The notes: generated by a model from the sequence alone, not told the origin. A DNA stretch of 64,000 nt from Marthasterias glacialis (GCA_911728455.2 OU452223.1:16921802-16985801); one strand, 5' to 3'; positions 33,001 through 44,490 are shown, counted from the first letter of the stretch. Numbers and translations: made by a program.

Positions 33001-36000
33001 TACTTCAGAGAAAGATTTAGTAACTCCGAAAGGGAAAAATATACATTATTAAAAATGTTCAAACTTAGAAAAAGGTTGTGAACTAACGGTTCCTAAATCC
33101 AGTCAATTTGGGGGTAGCGTTATTAAAACATTCTTTAAGAATTCGGCAAAAGGTGACTTAACTTCGAATAAAGTTCCTCCAAACAGTGTTATTTGAGACA
33201 ACATCGTTGTCTGGAAAAGAGCAGTGGATACGTGAAAAAGCGGTATAGCTTATGACAGAAGTTTTTTTTGTGATTCGCGCTCATTTTTAATGATTTTATT
33301 CCGTGTTCTTTAGGGCGAGGGAAAACCAACTCCACGAGAACGTACTGTCGCACACAGGGGGTCGAGCACGTATATGTACAAAGATTTATGTGGTCTTCAA
33401 GCTGGTCAGTTGTATACAGTCGAGGTTGAGAGCGTCTTGGAAAATGGACAGGTCCGAACTGCATCGGCGCGGCATTACACGAGTAAGTCCCTTTGCCCTG
33501 TTGGCACCGTAAAGTTGACCAAAAACATAATTACGTTGATGTTGTATTACATTCATAGTCAAGTAAAACATGTTATTGCAAACTGTATCCTCCTACTGTT
33601 TTGTAGGACTTTCAGTTCCTTATTCCTTTCGTGTTAAAACTTTTTAAAAACGAGAGAAAGTAGAACATAAGTTGTAAACGTTTTCAGTTAGACTTCATTT
33701 TGAAACTATGGTTGGGGCGGAATATTGGGCGTTAAAAAAGTATGAAGAAATATACTGAGAAAGAATTTCTGTTTTTCCCAGAGCCACTGCCTCCTACAGA
33801 CTTAAAGGTGCTACCAGGCAAAAAGTCACCTTCTTCGCTGGTGCTGTCTTGGAGCCGAAGTCAGCAGAACGTTGATCAATACGAGGTGGTCACAGGAAAC
33901 AGGCTACAGTATGTTTCCAAGACCACAGACAGAGTTGAGGTAGACAATTTGAAGCCGGACCAGACCTACAAAATGACCGTAAGGTCAGTTGTTGGTTCGG
34001 GGATCAGACGCAGTCACAGCAATAGTTTATCGAAACAAATAACCACGGGTAAATGCTACGTTATCGTTTATTTATATTCTGTTTTAATAATGGGCAACTT
34101 TTGAAAAGCCACGTGCAGAAGTTTTCCGGGTAAAATCCACAGTAATGGAAAATCTGCGCACGCATAGATTACGTAAAAGATGGAAATTTACCTCTACAGT
34201 GTCTGCTGCCATCTACAGTCTTTAATAGTGAGGTTCAACTGCAACGGAGTCGAGGGGGGGGGGTAAACACATTGAAAAGTAAAGACAAAAAATCACATAA
34301 AATAAATAATATTTTACACTTACTTGAAGGTACAATACAGGATTTGTATTCATCCATTTTTTTATTGGTATCAGTCTGAAAGCTTACTGGTCATGAAGTT
34401 CATACTAGTACCGATCTTCCATAAAAATATTGTTGTCTGAAAAACTGTCAAAGTCGAGAAATTAGAATTTGAAGACCCCGATTTTAATTCCAGTTTTAAC
34501 AATCGAAGTTAAGGACAATGTGTTTGCAAAGTGTGCGCGTTTTCCACTATTTTCACCTGACTCGGACGACGGATTGAGCCCAAATTTTTACAAACTTTCA
34601 ATTTTGTTTTCATGTATGTAATGAATCACACAAAGTAAGAACACTGCACTGTCAGCTTTACCAATCCTATATTTTACCTTTAATAAATCGATTCAGTCAA
34701 TCAAGCATTACTTAACAGATATTAGACTAAAAAGCTTTATGATATAAAACGTTAATCAATGATTTTATTCTTGGCTGATTTTGTACTTTGACATAACTAT
34801 TTGCAGCTGATTTTCGGGATTCCGAGCTAATCGCCTACAGCTATACTGAGACCACTATCAAGGTAGCGTGGAATGACGTCATTGGTACCAGTGATGAGCT
34901 GAACCCGTACATGCTGATCATCGAACCACAAGACGCCGTGGAAAACTATCTTAACGTCTTCAACTCAACCTCTCAGTTTACGGGACTCAAGCCAAATACC
35001 AACTACCACATCCAATTAATGAGCAATCTCGGGTTCCATCTTGAAACCACCCAGAAAACTAGTAAGCAGATAATCTCAATATGTGCGAACTTATTTCAGT
35101 CTTTAAAAATAGGCCCACATATTTTCAGCAAAATATTAGAATGTGAATGTCAACCAAATGGATTTGTTTGTTTTGCGGTCAACATTGAACACTTCCAAAC
35201 AGTAGTGGTTTGTTTTTGTCATTCTAACAGAGTTAAAAAAAAAAAGAAGAAACAAGAAAAAAGAAAAAGAAAACGTAAACGGGTGATAAGTTGAATGGGT
35301 TTAAATATAGGAAATAATTGACATAATATGGGAGATAGGAAATCCATATAGGAAATGGTTGACATTGTTTTTAAAGTCAGCTTAAATCAATTCCTGATAT
35401 CGTTTCGCGACCGAAGGATCTCTTGAATATAATGTTTAATTGTTAACAAACAAACAAATGTGTTAATAAGCATGTTGGTTATAATTTTCAGGGCCAGGAA
35501 GGGTTAGTAATTTACGAGCAGTTTATGTACTTGAGGATTCCTTCACACTTCGATGGGATCTGCCAACAGAGGGCGACGTGGACTCCTATGACGTTTCGAT
35601 ATCGCCTGGTAACTGGACCGAACCTACCAATTTGATTGAAACCAGGTAGGAACCTTGACGAAGTCTGCTGGAAGTAGTATACTAAGTGGTTTAAAGGATC
35701 GCCCAAAATGGTGCTTTCCAAAGGCTAACAAGTTCTTTGTTGCGTTTTTACCACTTCCTGTCATTTACAAAAGTTATAACAGCTGATGAGTGGCAACATG
35801 TCATCAAATGACTACAAGGCATGGGTATACACCACCATACCCAGTGTTCTTGAAGCTACTATATGTTGAAAAGGTTATCCTGAGGGAATTGAAAATTTAC
35901 TATTAAACAATTTACCATAAAAAGTAAAAACATGTTCTTCTTTGTTTCCATATCAGTTTCGAATTTAGCAGTCTTGATAACGAGACCGAGTACTTCATTA

Positions 36001-38943
36001 CCGTGGTGTCCATCTACGAAGATACGAGGAGCATTCCCGAGACTATACTGGTTACCACTGGAGTCACCACAGCTACCAATTCACGTGAGCTTACTTATCA
36101 TGTTCTCCCATTAAAGCCCCAGCGCAACATTGGTAAACTGACTGTAGATGTTTCCATTCTTTGCACAGATCAAGATATATGTAATAAAACCAACCTGTGA
36201 AAATTTCAGCTCATTTCGTTGTTGCATTTACGAGAAAACGGTAAAAATGCATTCAGCATTTTTGTACGCATTCCTATTGGCAGAGTTTTCGTCTCACTGA
36301 GACGAAAACTAATTTTGAATCTTATTTCATTTATTATTTAAAAACGATAACACTTCAGGCAGAAATATTCCAGGGAAAGTTTTCTACCATCGCTATCATT
36401 ATACCATGTAAGGTATATGTAAATCTGTGAACATTTATATTTTTCTTCTTACCAATGTTGAGCTGGCGCTTTTAATAGATATATGAGTGTAATGGGCTAT
36501 CATAATTTTCGCAAGCCTTTGTGAGGTTATAAGACCAAATTAAGGTATCATGCGACAGATTCAAGTTCTGGTTGCTAAGGTATCAGGATGTATTGGTTTG
36601 AATCCAGGTCATTGTACCTGTGGCCTTGTAATCAAAATATAAAAAAAGGGATCAACCCAACACTATATGCAACTGAATCCATTCTACCTGCTTAGTTTGG
36701 AATAGCTGACAAAACAACACATTAAAAGTCTGCGAAACTCGAAGTTGTGGAACAGTGCCTAGTTTCAATTTTTCAGAAGTTCCATTACAATGTGTACACA
36801 TACTGTACTTGACAACCTTAGCATTGGGGGCGCAGTATAATCAAACATTTCTTTATAACTACTGGTCCATACTTTAAGCAATTTTAATGTAACATGCAAC
36901 AACTATATTTCAGTTACATGACCTTCCAATGACATCATCAGTTCTCATGAAAATCAGCTGTAGAGGGCGCTATACTCAAGCGTATTTGATGCACATTTAG
37001 ATGTGAATTCTTTTCATGTATATATCTGAAATTATCTGTTTTACCAGTCACCCAGGAGATACAACAATGTTAAACCATTAACTGAAAATAATTTGCTTAC
37101 CTCTATTGTAGACCAACAGAGGTGTTAACCTTAAAGATGTTGTTTTTTCTCTGTCACTGTATCCATTACTTCAGTGTCAATTGGCATTGAACAATCGTAT
37201 ATTAACTCCTAGATGACTTGTTATCCATGTCAACCATTGATGTTACTGGAATGACATTTTTGTGGCCATACTCACAGCTAATTTTCATTCATGGTGTTTG
37301 AGTCATCTCTGAAAAATACAAGGTTAATAAATGATACTTGCCAAGGAAATGCAACTAGGCTTAACACTAGGAGTGAACATGTCTAAGTAATGGTTGTAGT
37401 GACAGTTAAAACACAAATACTTCAAGTTAACACCTCTGCTCGTTTGAAATAGGGGTAGTCAGGTTATTGGTTTATCAATTTTTTAATCCAAGGTTGACCG
37501 GTAAAACAAATAAACTCAAACTCATACTTTAAAACATTTCTGAATTTAAATGTGCTTAACATACGCTTGGGTATAGCGTTAATTTTTCATGGCAACTGGT
37601 GATGTCATTGTGAGGTCATGTAACTGAACTATAGTTGTGGCATGTTACAGTAAAATTGGAATTTGGAGTAATGTTTGATCACACTGCAACCCAAATGCTA
37701 AAGCTATACCAAGTATAATAATATTTGTGCACATTGCAAGGGCAACTTTGGACAATTCAAACAAGGCAATGTACCACCATTTGGATTGTTGTAGACATGT
37801 TTTGTTAGATATATCAAACTAAATGAAGGTAAAATGAATTCTGGTGCATTAAGTGTTGGGTCATTTCGTGTTTTGACTGGATTATTGACTACAGCAAGCT
37901 ACTTAATTTACTTTCATTGCTTCTCTTCTCCCAAGGGTAAATGGGTAACAGTGAGGGCAGAGATGGTTGTTACGGTTGATTTAGCTTGGTGCACTACGTA
38001 TGTACTTGGCAGCACAGGCCGCATACTGAGAAGGTGTCTCGAATTAAATAAACGTTCCAGTCACCGACGTTATAATGCTCGAGCGCCATGAGCGTCATTG
38101 CGTGACAAATTAGAGCCCTCCACAAGAAACCACTATTATTCAACAAATCTTAACCAGCGGTTTGATTTTTTTGTAAAACCTGAATGTGTCTGGATTACTT
38201 TGCAGTTGAAAATGTTGCATTGGTAGTTGGGTGTGTGCTTGCTGTACTGGTTGTGATACAATTGATTGTCATCGTCATTCTGTGCCGACGAATCAAGGTA
38301 AAGTTCGAGCATATTCAAGAAGCATACATCTAGCTACTTAAAAAGAAAATGGTAACCCGTTATGAAAACACACGTCCTTTCAAAATGTATCTCATCAAAA
38401 GTTATCATACATCACATAATGAATACGATTGAGTGGATCGATTATGGCCATTTACAACACTGTACAGTATCCATAACAAATTATGTGACGCCCCTTTTCA
38501 TCGCAAAGCTTAAATTTCCACTTGACCTGTACTTTACTTTGTGCGTCCGATGCCCTCTTTGACCCCGGGAACAAACTCTTGGTGGCGCACTATACTTATT
38601 GAGTTTTCCTGAATTGGAGGCATGCATGGCATTGGTTGGTTGTGCTGATCTTCAGTGCCTACCCAATGGGACAGACTATAATTTTGATTACAACGGCCAA
38701 CGTGGACCTCGGGGACCATTAAATCATTTTATTGCTGTAGTTATATAATTTGTTCGATCTCACAAATTAAAATTCATGACCAGACGGGCATGGCAACCTT
38801 TCCAATGAAAACTATCAACTACTTTTGTGTTTCCACAGAAAAAATCGACGGATGCCCACGTATATGATGATACTAAAAATGTAAAAAGGGAGATCGACAG
38901 TGATGAGTTTTACGAAGATACAACGATTGGTCCCGCATACTGA
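29968..38943 (+). CDS. Receptor gene A: HYR x2, FN3 x4, transmembrane, YxDT tail (complete)
   Basis: Twelve exons join in frame (29968-30052, 30550-30661, 31364-31440, 32364-32630, 32776-32903, 33314-33482, 33782-34048, 34807-35061, 35492-35645, 35957-36084, 38206-38297, 38839-38943) to 612 codons and TGA. Seen: hydrophobic N-terminus (1-28, signal peptide or anchor); HYR modules 29-91 and 92-180; FN3 domains 181-279, 280-368, 369-453 and 454-547 with strand-B Trp and L-P-T-Y motifs; transmembrane helix about 552-573; CRRIK stop-transfer; 34-residue tail with VYDDT and FYEDT. N-glycosylation sequons include NQT, NCT, NST, NWT and NET. HYR and FN3 are extracellular adhesion folds, so a surface adhesion or recognition receptor is inferred; the ligand is unknown. 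Gene B is a tandem paralogue. No named orthologue recognised. Confidence 0.88.
30130..30273. mobile_element. Fold-back inverted repeat in gene A intron 1
   Basis: Arms of about 64 bases (AGAGCTGACATACTGACGAA and GATCTGACATACCGGCGAAT in the left arm, complemented on the right) with a loop of about 16 bases. It starts 77 bases after exon 1. Likely a fold-back MITE; in RNA it would form a long hairpin. Confidence 0.8.
30550..30661 (+). CDS. Gene A exon 2 (first half of HYR 1)
   Basis: Encodes ASECPEVPVSETDKGQPYAR and then VMFDEPINQTC. Acceptor CTGTTCCAG, donor GTAAGA; ends in phase 2 (CA). In gene B the equivalent module is a single uninterrupted exon. Confidence 0.85.
30725..31135 (+). mobile_element. 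Decayed Penelope-like retroelement fragment
   Basis: In gene A intron 2 the plus strand reads FPQTQGTSMGTKIAPSCANL then FMSDLEKTL, a Penelope-type reverse-transcriptase signature (xTxGTxMGTxxAPxxANLFM). After stops and frame changes come FYPTIKFTADYNN, TDAYSKPTDTNQYF and AYSQALRIRRI. Several frames are needed, so it is dead. No host gene role is implied. Confidence 0.7.
31364..31440 (+). CDS. Gene A exon 3 (second half of HYR 1)
   Basis: Encodes FQIGNNPVMCRGADGESCSF and TVTVR, the typical HYR ending. Acceptor GTTTAAG and donor GTAAGT, with phase continuity from exon 2. The two Cys here plus two in exon 2 make the four-Cys pattern also found in gene B HYR 1. Confidence 0.85.
31781..32036. mobile_element. 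MITE family 2 with GGGGTGTTAA ends
   Basis: Terminal inverted repeats ACTGCAAATACTGGGGTGTT and its near-complement ending TTTTTGCAAT. The interior is an 89-base tandem duplication containing TGGTGTTAATTTTACC. Lies in gene A intron 3, 21 bases before another MITE. Confidence 0.75.
32058..32302. mobile_element. MITE family 1, copy 2
   Basis: About 245 bp with CTCTGAAAAACTCCCGAGTC at one end and CCCGGGAATTTTTAGAGTG at the other. Ends 61 bases before gene A exon 4. Related to 28458-28697 and 53222-53463. Confidence 0.75.
32364..32630 (+). CDS. Gene A exon 4 (HYR 2)
   Basis: A full HYR module in one phase-1 exon: FTDCPQKI, ATVTW-like TTVVTWDSPEVSDNS, FPVGSTEVVYTATDPSDNQG, NCTFPVQV. It has the canonical Cys pair (DCP and NCTF). 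Acceptor TACCTCCAG, donor GTAAGT. Confidence 0.93.
32776..32903 (+). CDS. Gene A exon 5 (FN3-1, first half; GC donor)
   Basis: Encodes PPKDRIFIKNFQNPSNENCL, SITWPKQDNATTDYSIYIYK. The frame continues only if the exon ends at GAG 32901-32903, followed by GCAAGA: a GC-AG intron. Gene B has an ordinary GTAAGC donor at the same residue. Confidence 0.82.
33314..33482 (+). CDS. Gene A exon 6 (FN3-1, second half)
   Basis: Encodes TYMYKDLCGLQAGQLYTVEV and the end of the first FN3 domain. Acceptor TTCTTTAG, donor GTAAGT, phase 0 in and 1 out. The Cys in DLCGL pairs plausibly with the one in ENCLSITW. Confidence 0.86.
33782..34048 (+). CDS. Gene A exon 7 (FN3-2)
   Basis: A complete FN3 domain in a phase-1 exon: PLPPTDLKVLPG, SLVLSWSRSQQNVDQYEV, LKPDQTYKMTVRSVVG. 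Acceptor TTTTTCCCAG, donor GTAAAT. Confidence 0.93.
34807..35061 (+). CDS. Gene A exon 8 (FN3-3)
   Basis: A complete FN3 domain: ELIAYSYTETTIKVAWND, FTGLKPNTNYHIQLMSN. Shares ELI-Y-YTE-TI-VAW and FTGL-PNTNY-IQL with gene B exon 7. Acceptor TTTGCAG, donor GTAAGC. Confidence 0.92.
35492..35645 (+). CDS. Gene A exon 9 (FN3-4, first half)
   Basis: Encodes PGRVSNLRAVYVLEDSFTLR, WDLPTEGDVDSYDVSISPG. Acceptor ATTTTCAG, donor GTAGGA, phase 2 out; the same phase as the matching exon in gene B. Confidence 0.9.
35957..36084 (+). CDS. Gene A exon 10 (FN3-4, second half)
   Basis: Encodes FEFSSLDNETEYFITVVSIY and RSIPETILVTTGVTTATNS, the end of the last FN3 domain and a short Thr-rich stalk. Acceptor CATATCAG, donor GTGAGC. 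Confidence 0.9.
36111..36475. mobile_element. piggyBac-like MITE, copy 1
   Basis: Flanked on both sides by TTAA, the piggyBac-type target duplication. Terminal inverted repeats are GCCCCAGCGCAACATTGGTA and its near-complement TACCAATGTTGAGCTGGCGC. Internal palindrome TTTTCGTCTCACTGAGACGA. No transposase. In gene A intron 10; homologous throughout to 56842-57190. Confidence 0.82.
38206..38297 (+). CDS. Gene A exon 11 (transmembrane helix)
   Basis: Encodes LENVALVVGCVLAVLVVIQL and IVIVILCRRIK: a strongly hydrophobic helix followed by basic residues. Acceptor TTTGCAG, donor GTAAAG, phase 1 in and 0 out, as in gene B. Confidence 0.92.
38839..38943 (+). CDS. Gene A exon 12 (cytoplasmic tail, stop)
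   Basis: Encodes KKSTDAHVYDDTKNVKREID then SDEFYEDTTIGPAY and TGA. Acceptor TTTCCACAG, phase 0. Two tyrosines 16 residues apart sit in acidic YDDT and YEDT contexts, plausible SH2-ligand sites. Neither fits the ITAM YxxL/I rule. Confidence 0.9.
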   Translation, partial: KKSTDAHVYDDTKNVKREIDSDEFYEDTTIGPAY

Positions 38944-39123
38944 TTTCCATGCAACATACTATTAGCAAACAGCTGTGGACAAGATTTTGCAATGTTATCA
39001 ACCCTTTCCAGTTTTTGGACTACAATTATCTTTCATTAATTCCTACCAAACGTACGTTACTTATTTCCTGCATTGAAGAATCTCGTACGTGTAGTAAAAC
39101 TACACGCACAAAACGAATGGTAA

Positions 39124-39129
39124 AATAAA
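39124..39129 (+). terminator. Possible AATAAA polyadenylation signal of gene A
   Basis: AATAAA lies 181 bases after the gene A stop codon. The surroundings are A-rich, so chance occurrence is likely. Confidence 0.3.
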
Positions 39130-39929
39130 AAATAGGTCAACAACAACATGTGAAATATTACATATTTTTAAATAATATTTTTCTGAGATAAGCAACGCAA
39201 CTGTTTTGTTTTACCTAACTAACAGCAGGTGTGTAAAGTTGAACACAACCTGTGTATTGTTTGCTGTGTGTATAATGTACAGTGACTTGCAGTGCCTAAA
39301 GTTGTGCTTGAAGTTTGTAAAGCGAGAATTTAGGCTGGTCGGCTTCTTACTGTTCTAAAAAGAAGAAGATTGTAGCACAAAGCTATTCGGGGCCCCGAAA
39401 AAGTTAAAAGGAGAACACGAAATTGTTCCAAAAAAACAAATGATGTGCAAGTGGAAAACACTTTGATTAAAATGACTCCTAAAATCTAAATCTGCTAAAG
39501 CTGTGCCTAAATTGCTTAAGCTATGGCCACGGTTCATGGTTAAAAACGCCATCTTTCAATTTTTGTCGTGGCAGCCGATGGTCATATTGCTGTACCAAGT
39601 CTCTCATTCCATCCGCACTTGGGCAACGGAAAGCCTATGTACGAATCATGTGGCGGGTATCTTAATTCACCCTCTCATAGCAGCTACTGGCTGAAAGGAG
39701 TTGATTACTTTAACAATAGAACTTCACAAAGAGTGGAACCATGTCTTTGAGCAGTATACATAAAATCACTTTATAACTAGACCTTATGTTTGTCACTAGG
39801 ACAAACACAAAGCTGTTCCGGTTATTTGTAAGCATGTTTTGCTATTAGTATTGTCACCTAGAAATTAAGAGACTTTGATTTTGATTAGGACTGCAAACGT
39901 AATTAGATGCCATTGGGACTGTAATTGTT

Positions 39930-40440
39930 CGTCCGGAAGTATAGGTCAAAGTGGGGTCACGCGATGTTAGGTACAAATGGTACAAAGATTATGACTCTAC
40001 AAGAGTTGGCACAGGAGATGTGATTTTTTGAAATTTTGAACTTCCTGTTTTGACCGAAAGTAAAGGTCAAAGTGTAATAATCAAATGTCACATATGATGT
40101 AAGCTACAAATGGAACAAAGATTATGACTCTACGACATTTTGCACATAAGATGTGACATTTTGAAATTTTGAACTTCCTGTTTGGACCGGAAGTAAAGGT
40201 TAAATGGGGGTCATACCTGTAACTCAAATGTCACATGTGATGTAAGCTACATAACAACACAAAGATTACGACTTTATGGAATTTAGTTCAGGAGATATAA
40301 CGTTTTAAAGTTTTGACCTTACTGTTTGGACCGGAAGGAAAGGTCAAATTTGGATCATATGTGTACCTGTGCTCTAAGCTTTAAAATGGCACAAAGATTA
40401 TGACTACGATATGTGCTTCGGGAGATATGATTTTTTCATT
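39930..40440. repeat. Array of four GACCGGAAGTAAAGGTC units
   Basis: Units begin near 39932, 40053, 40185 and 40330 (spacing 121, 132 and 145). Each contains a GACCGGAAGTAAAGGTCAAA-like core, CACAAAGATTATGACTCTA, and GAGATATGATTTTTT-like text. The same core recurs in the DLK intron blocks, so it is a dispersed family. Confidence 0.75.
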
Positions 40441-43139
40441 ATTAAACTTTGAATTAATGTAACTTGATACCTGATGACGTAAAGATGACAAAAACATGTT
40501 TGCCTTGCTATGATTTTTTGTTATTTACAAGGTGGTATAACTTTTATTCCTATGCGATGCCTTTGAACGAAAACCCTAAAGATGCCAATATTCTGCAAGT
40601 TTCATGTAGAAAAGCATCTACCGATAGAGGGCGCTATAGTATATGAGAAGTCATAGTAATTAGTTAATGAACGCCAAACCAACATCTGAGAACACAATAT
40701 GAAGTTTTAAACGCTAAAAAATACCGCTACCCCGCCGCATTCATGTTTGCAGTTTTCCCCCAAAAAACCTGTATATGTTCGCAACACCAGAAAATCCTAT
40801 TGGATTAACATTGGAAAAACAGCCGAGTGCGCACTCGTGTACAACTTTGCAATCAACTCTGAGCGGCGAAAAGCTCAGATTGAACAATTAACGATTAATT
40901 AAAGTGAAATAACGAATTTTTATGGTCTGGGATAACTCTTGGTAAAAGCATTCATGTTTTCAAAACGATCTTTGTAATAGCAATCTAAAATTCAATTTAT
41001 TTAAAAAAAAATTGTGTTTTTTTACCTACCAAATAGTTACACTTTTTGAGCCATGCCTTTTGTACATAGAATAAAAGCCGCATCATAAATGATGTCATGA
41101 TGACGTGTCATCAAAAAATATTTCAAATTGCACATCTGCAATATCCAACAAGTCAAGAACAGAAAAAGCTTGAGGATCGGACGTATACTTTTGAGGTATG
41201 TTGGTTTAATTAATTAAGAATTTTAACAAAATTTACATTTATTTTTTACATTATTTTTTATTACATTAATTTTATGTACTAATATATCAATTTGATACAG
41301 GATTTGAGTCTATCATATTACCACCTCTGAGATAAGGCTTTGACACCGTGTACAAATGCAATACTGTTTTGACAGAAAGTATAAGATTTTGCGTTGCGAC
41401 GAAAACAATACCTGTTCCGACTGCTAAATCGGAACAGCTAATTACAAATTGTTACAACGTTGACGATTGAGAACCTGCAGGTAGCAAATGTTTGTTGAGT
41501 ACATTGTGCTAGTAAAAATTACTTATCACTCCGTATTCTATTTGTATTTTTTTCTCCGAGTGATTTATACAAACTATTGTTGTAGTAATATTGTTATTTA
41601 ATCATCATCGATTTCATTTTTAAAATATATGAGTCATTTTTCTCAATCAAAAACAACTGACTTCGGTTAATGACAGTTTGTTTTTATGATGGCTATTTTA
41701 AAAACACAGTTACATATTAATCATTTTACGGCTGGTGTGTGTACATGTACAGTTATATATTGGTTGATGAGCATTTTGCATTGTAGTGCTTTTGGAAGCG
41801 GTCCTTTTCTATAGAGAGGTCTCACTTGACGTCACACAACACTTTTTTTTAAATGCTGTGTGCACAAACAGACACTGGAAACCATTCAATCATTTTTCTC
41901 GGGGTCAAGCAACCTTTCTATTACGAGAACAACATAAAAGTGGGTCGCTTACTGGGGCGCCGCAAATGTTTGAAAAGTCTCCCATTGTTTGTTTTGATGA
42001 TTATAGCGCCCTCTCTATGTTAACGTACATTGATTTCATAATAACGTGTATATTTACAATAAAATGTGCATCATAGTATTGTTTGTGAGTCATCGTTTAT
42101 AATTTGAGTAACTATCTATTTCCACGACCTGAAGCGCATAATTTAGACACCGTTGACCATTATTGAATAATATACACCTGCAAATTACTACTCACTTTAA
42201 CGTAAAAAGTATTGTTAACTTTGTGAACCTCAAGAGACTTTCGGTGTACAACTATCCTGATATAATATGTACACCAAAAGCCTAACCCTTAAGTCAACTT
42301 CCTGATTTTCCCCACAGCGCTTTCAAAACTATTCAATAGCTTCGCAAAATAGTATGAAAAGAAAAAAAAAATGCTCAAAAGGCTTATTCTATTGTTTAAC
42401 TAAACAACATTAGAGCCTTCAGACAACTTGACTGCGCGTGCGTTGTACGAAAACAACTCGTCCGTGTGACCACTCAAGTACAATCAACAAGGAAGTTGGA
42501 GTGTTTGGTATCAGTTAGTCCGTGAGCTTGTCTAGAATGGTTTCATTGTGAACGATATATATCAGCCGCCATTTTCCCGTACGTTTCTGACATTTTCTCG
42601 CAATTTGAAGAATTTTCTGAAGCTGCTGGTAAGTTACTTGTCATTTTCTGTGACTGAAAAACTGCAATTGGACGGGACTTGTTTTTTTTTTAATTTATAA
42701 TTGTTATGTCATTCTCGCACCGTATAATAATATTTTGAGACAACAAAGCAGTGTCTGTTCAATGTCGCTGCTTTCCTTATATTTCCCACTTTGTTTGCTC
42801 TTCATCTTCCACCAAACTACCTGTCTTCTCCTTTTGGTTGTGCCCAAACATCCGTTTACGCAGGCCCGTAGGCCTATAACACATCTGTGTATTAGTATTT
42901 TTACAGTAATTTCAATATAAATATATTTAATGAATTTTTTTCTAATGTCGTATTTTTTTTTTTAAATACAATTTCCATTTTTGTACATGGGGAAGTCGAT
43001 GTCCATGTTTTTGTACACCGACAATAAATGTTTATGAATGATTGATTTCTATGTTTGATTTCTATTCTTCCATGAGTTTTTCTAAACTCATGGAGAGAGA
43101 ATTACCTTCAATCGTCTTTATACTTACATCTCTAATTTG

Positions 43140-43405
43140 TAACTTCTGTGTGATCAGCAAAATGGTTCTCCGGTAAACACTCAACTGATGTGGCTCTCAC
43201 TGAGTTCATTGACAAAGTTAATACTGCTCTTAGTAACAAATTATTTGCCAGTGGCGTATTCATTGATCTCTCTAAAACTTTTGATACAATCGACCATACT
43301 GTTCTTATTTCTAAGCTTGAGCACTTTTGGGTCAGAGGAGACGCTCTTCAATGGTACGTCGATTATCTTAGTTACAGGCAACAATTTACTGATGTTAATG
43401 TTAAT
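43140..43405 (+). mobile_element. Non-LTR retrotransposon reverse-transcriptase fragment
   Basis: Reads KHSTDVALTEFIDKVNTALS, then ASGVFIDLSKTFDTIDHTVL and WYVDYLSYRQQF. This is the RT region around the F-x-D-L-S-K-A-F-D-T-I-D-H motif of jockey/CR1-type LINEs. It is truncated on both sides and runs directly into the microsatellite. Confidence 0.82.
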
Positions 43406-43410
43406 TATTA

Positions 43411-43430
43411 TGATGATGATGATGATGATA

Positions 43431-43478
<48 letters not shown>

Positions 43479-43697
43479 GTGATGGTGATGGTGATGGTGA
43501 TGGTGATGGTGATGGTGGTGGTGGTGGTGGTGGTGGTGGTGGTGGTGGTGGTGGTGGTGGTGGTGGTGGTGATTACTATTGTTATTGTTATTGTTATTGT
43601 TATTGTTATTGTTATTGTTATTGTTATTGTTATTGTTATTGTTATTGTTATTGTTATTGTTATTGTTTGTTGTTGTTGTTGTTATTGTTATTGTTAT
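43411..43697. repeat. Compound microsatellite
   Basis: (GAT)n, then (GGTGAT)n, (GGT)n and (TATTGT)n run consecutively over about 290 bases. The apparent poly-Asp/poly-Gly or poly-Val/poly-Leu frames across it are products of the simple repeat. Confidence 0.95.
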
Positions 43698-43780
43698 TTC
43701 ACGATATCACAGCATGCAAAAGAGAGATCTCATTTTCCTCTGTGCCGGTAACTCCTCGAGTCGGGCTACGTCCCGTAGCC

Positions 43781-44490
43781 TTAGATCTCGAGGGTCTTTC
43801 GCAGGATCCTAGCTGTTCCCAAAAGTGCCGCCTTCTGCAGCAAATCTACCCTCACAGTTGTGCCTATTTGATCTAGATGCTTCTCCAGTGCCTTCAGAAT
43901 GGTGCCAAGTGCTCCAACCACCACGGGGACTACTTTCACTTTCACCTGCCAAATCTTACGAAGTTCCCTGGCCAAGTCCTGATACTTCTCGATCTTTTCC
44001 ATCTCCTTAGAAGCTACCCTTATATCACCCAGCACAGCTATGTCGATGATATGACACATCTTCTTCGTCTTATCTAAGACTACAACATCCAGACGTCTAT
44101 GTTCTATAACATGATCAGTCTGAATGTTGAAGTCCCAGAGGATCTTGACCTCGTCGGTCTCTACAACTTTCTCTGGAACATGGTCGTACCACTTGGCATG
44201 CACCTGGACACCATACTTCTTACACAGATCCCAGTGAATCACCTTATAGCCAACTTGTCATGTCTGCCTTTGTACTCCGTCTGAGCCATCTCCCTACATT
44301 GGCTGACAATATGAAATACAGTCTCTTCTGCCTTGTTGCACATTCTACACAGAGGAGAGACGTTTGCTTTCTCTATCCTCGCCTTCATTTCATTTGTCCT
44401 TAGAGACTGGTCTTGCGCCGCAGTAATCAAGCCCTCGGTTTCCTTCTTCAGTTCTCCGCTCTTTAACCAATTCCAGGATTTGCAAAAAGC
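43781..44490 (-). mobile_element. C-terminal fragment of an RLE-type non-LTR retrotransposon
   Basis: Minus strand reads GELKKETEGLITAAQDQSLR, a zinc-knuckle-like CRMCNKAEETVFHIVSQC, then after a one-base frameshift near 44240 IHWDLCKKYGVQVHAKWYDH and RRLDVVVLD, IIDIAVLGD, KYQDLARELRKIW, LLQKAALLGTARILRK. This is the finger plus restriction-like endonuclease end of R2/NeSL-like elements. 5'-truncated and frameshifted, so inactive. Confidence 0.78.

Noticed and set aside
35111-35294. Lys/Arg-rich extension after gene A exon 8
   Set aside because: It is intronic read-through into a purine-rich simple repeat after the GTAAGC donor at 35062.
37834-38091. Hydrophobic 85-codon frame in gene A intron 10
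   Set aside because: Has no phase-compatible splice sites and no counterpart in gene B.
43188-43876. Long open frames of poly-Met/Val or poly-Asp/Gly
   Set aside because: They are translations of the compound microsatellite, kept open by the 3-base period; only the first part is a real RT remnant.
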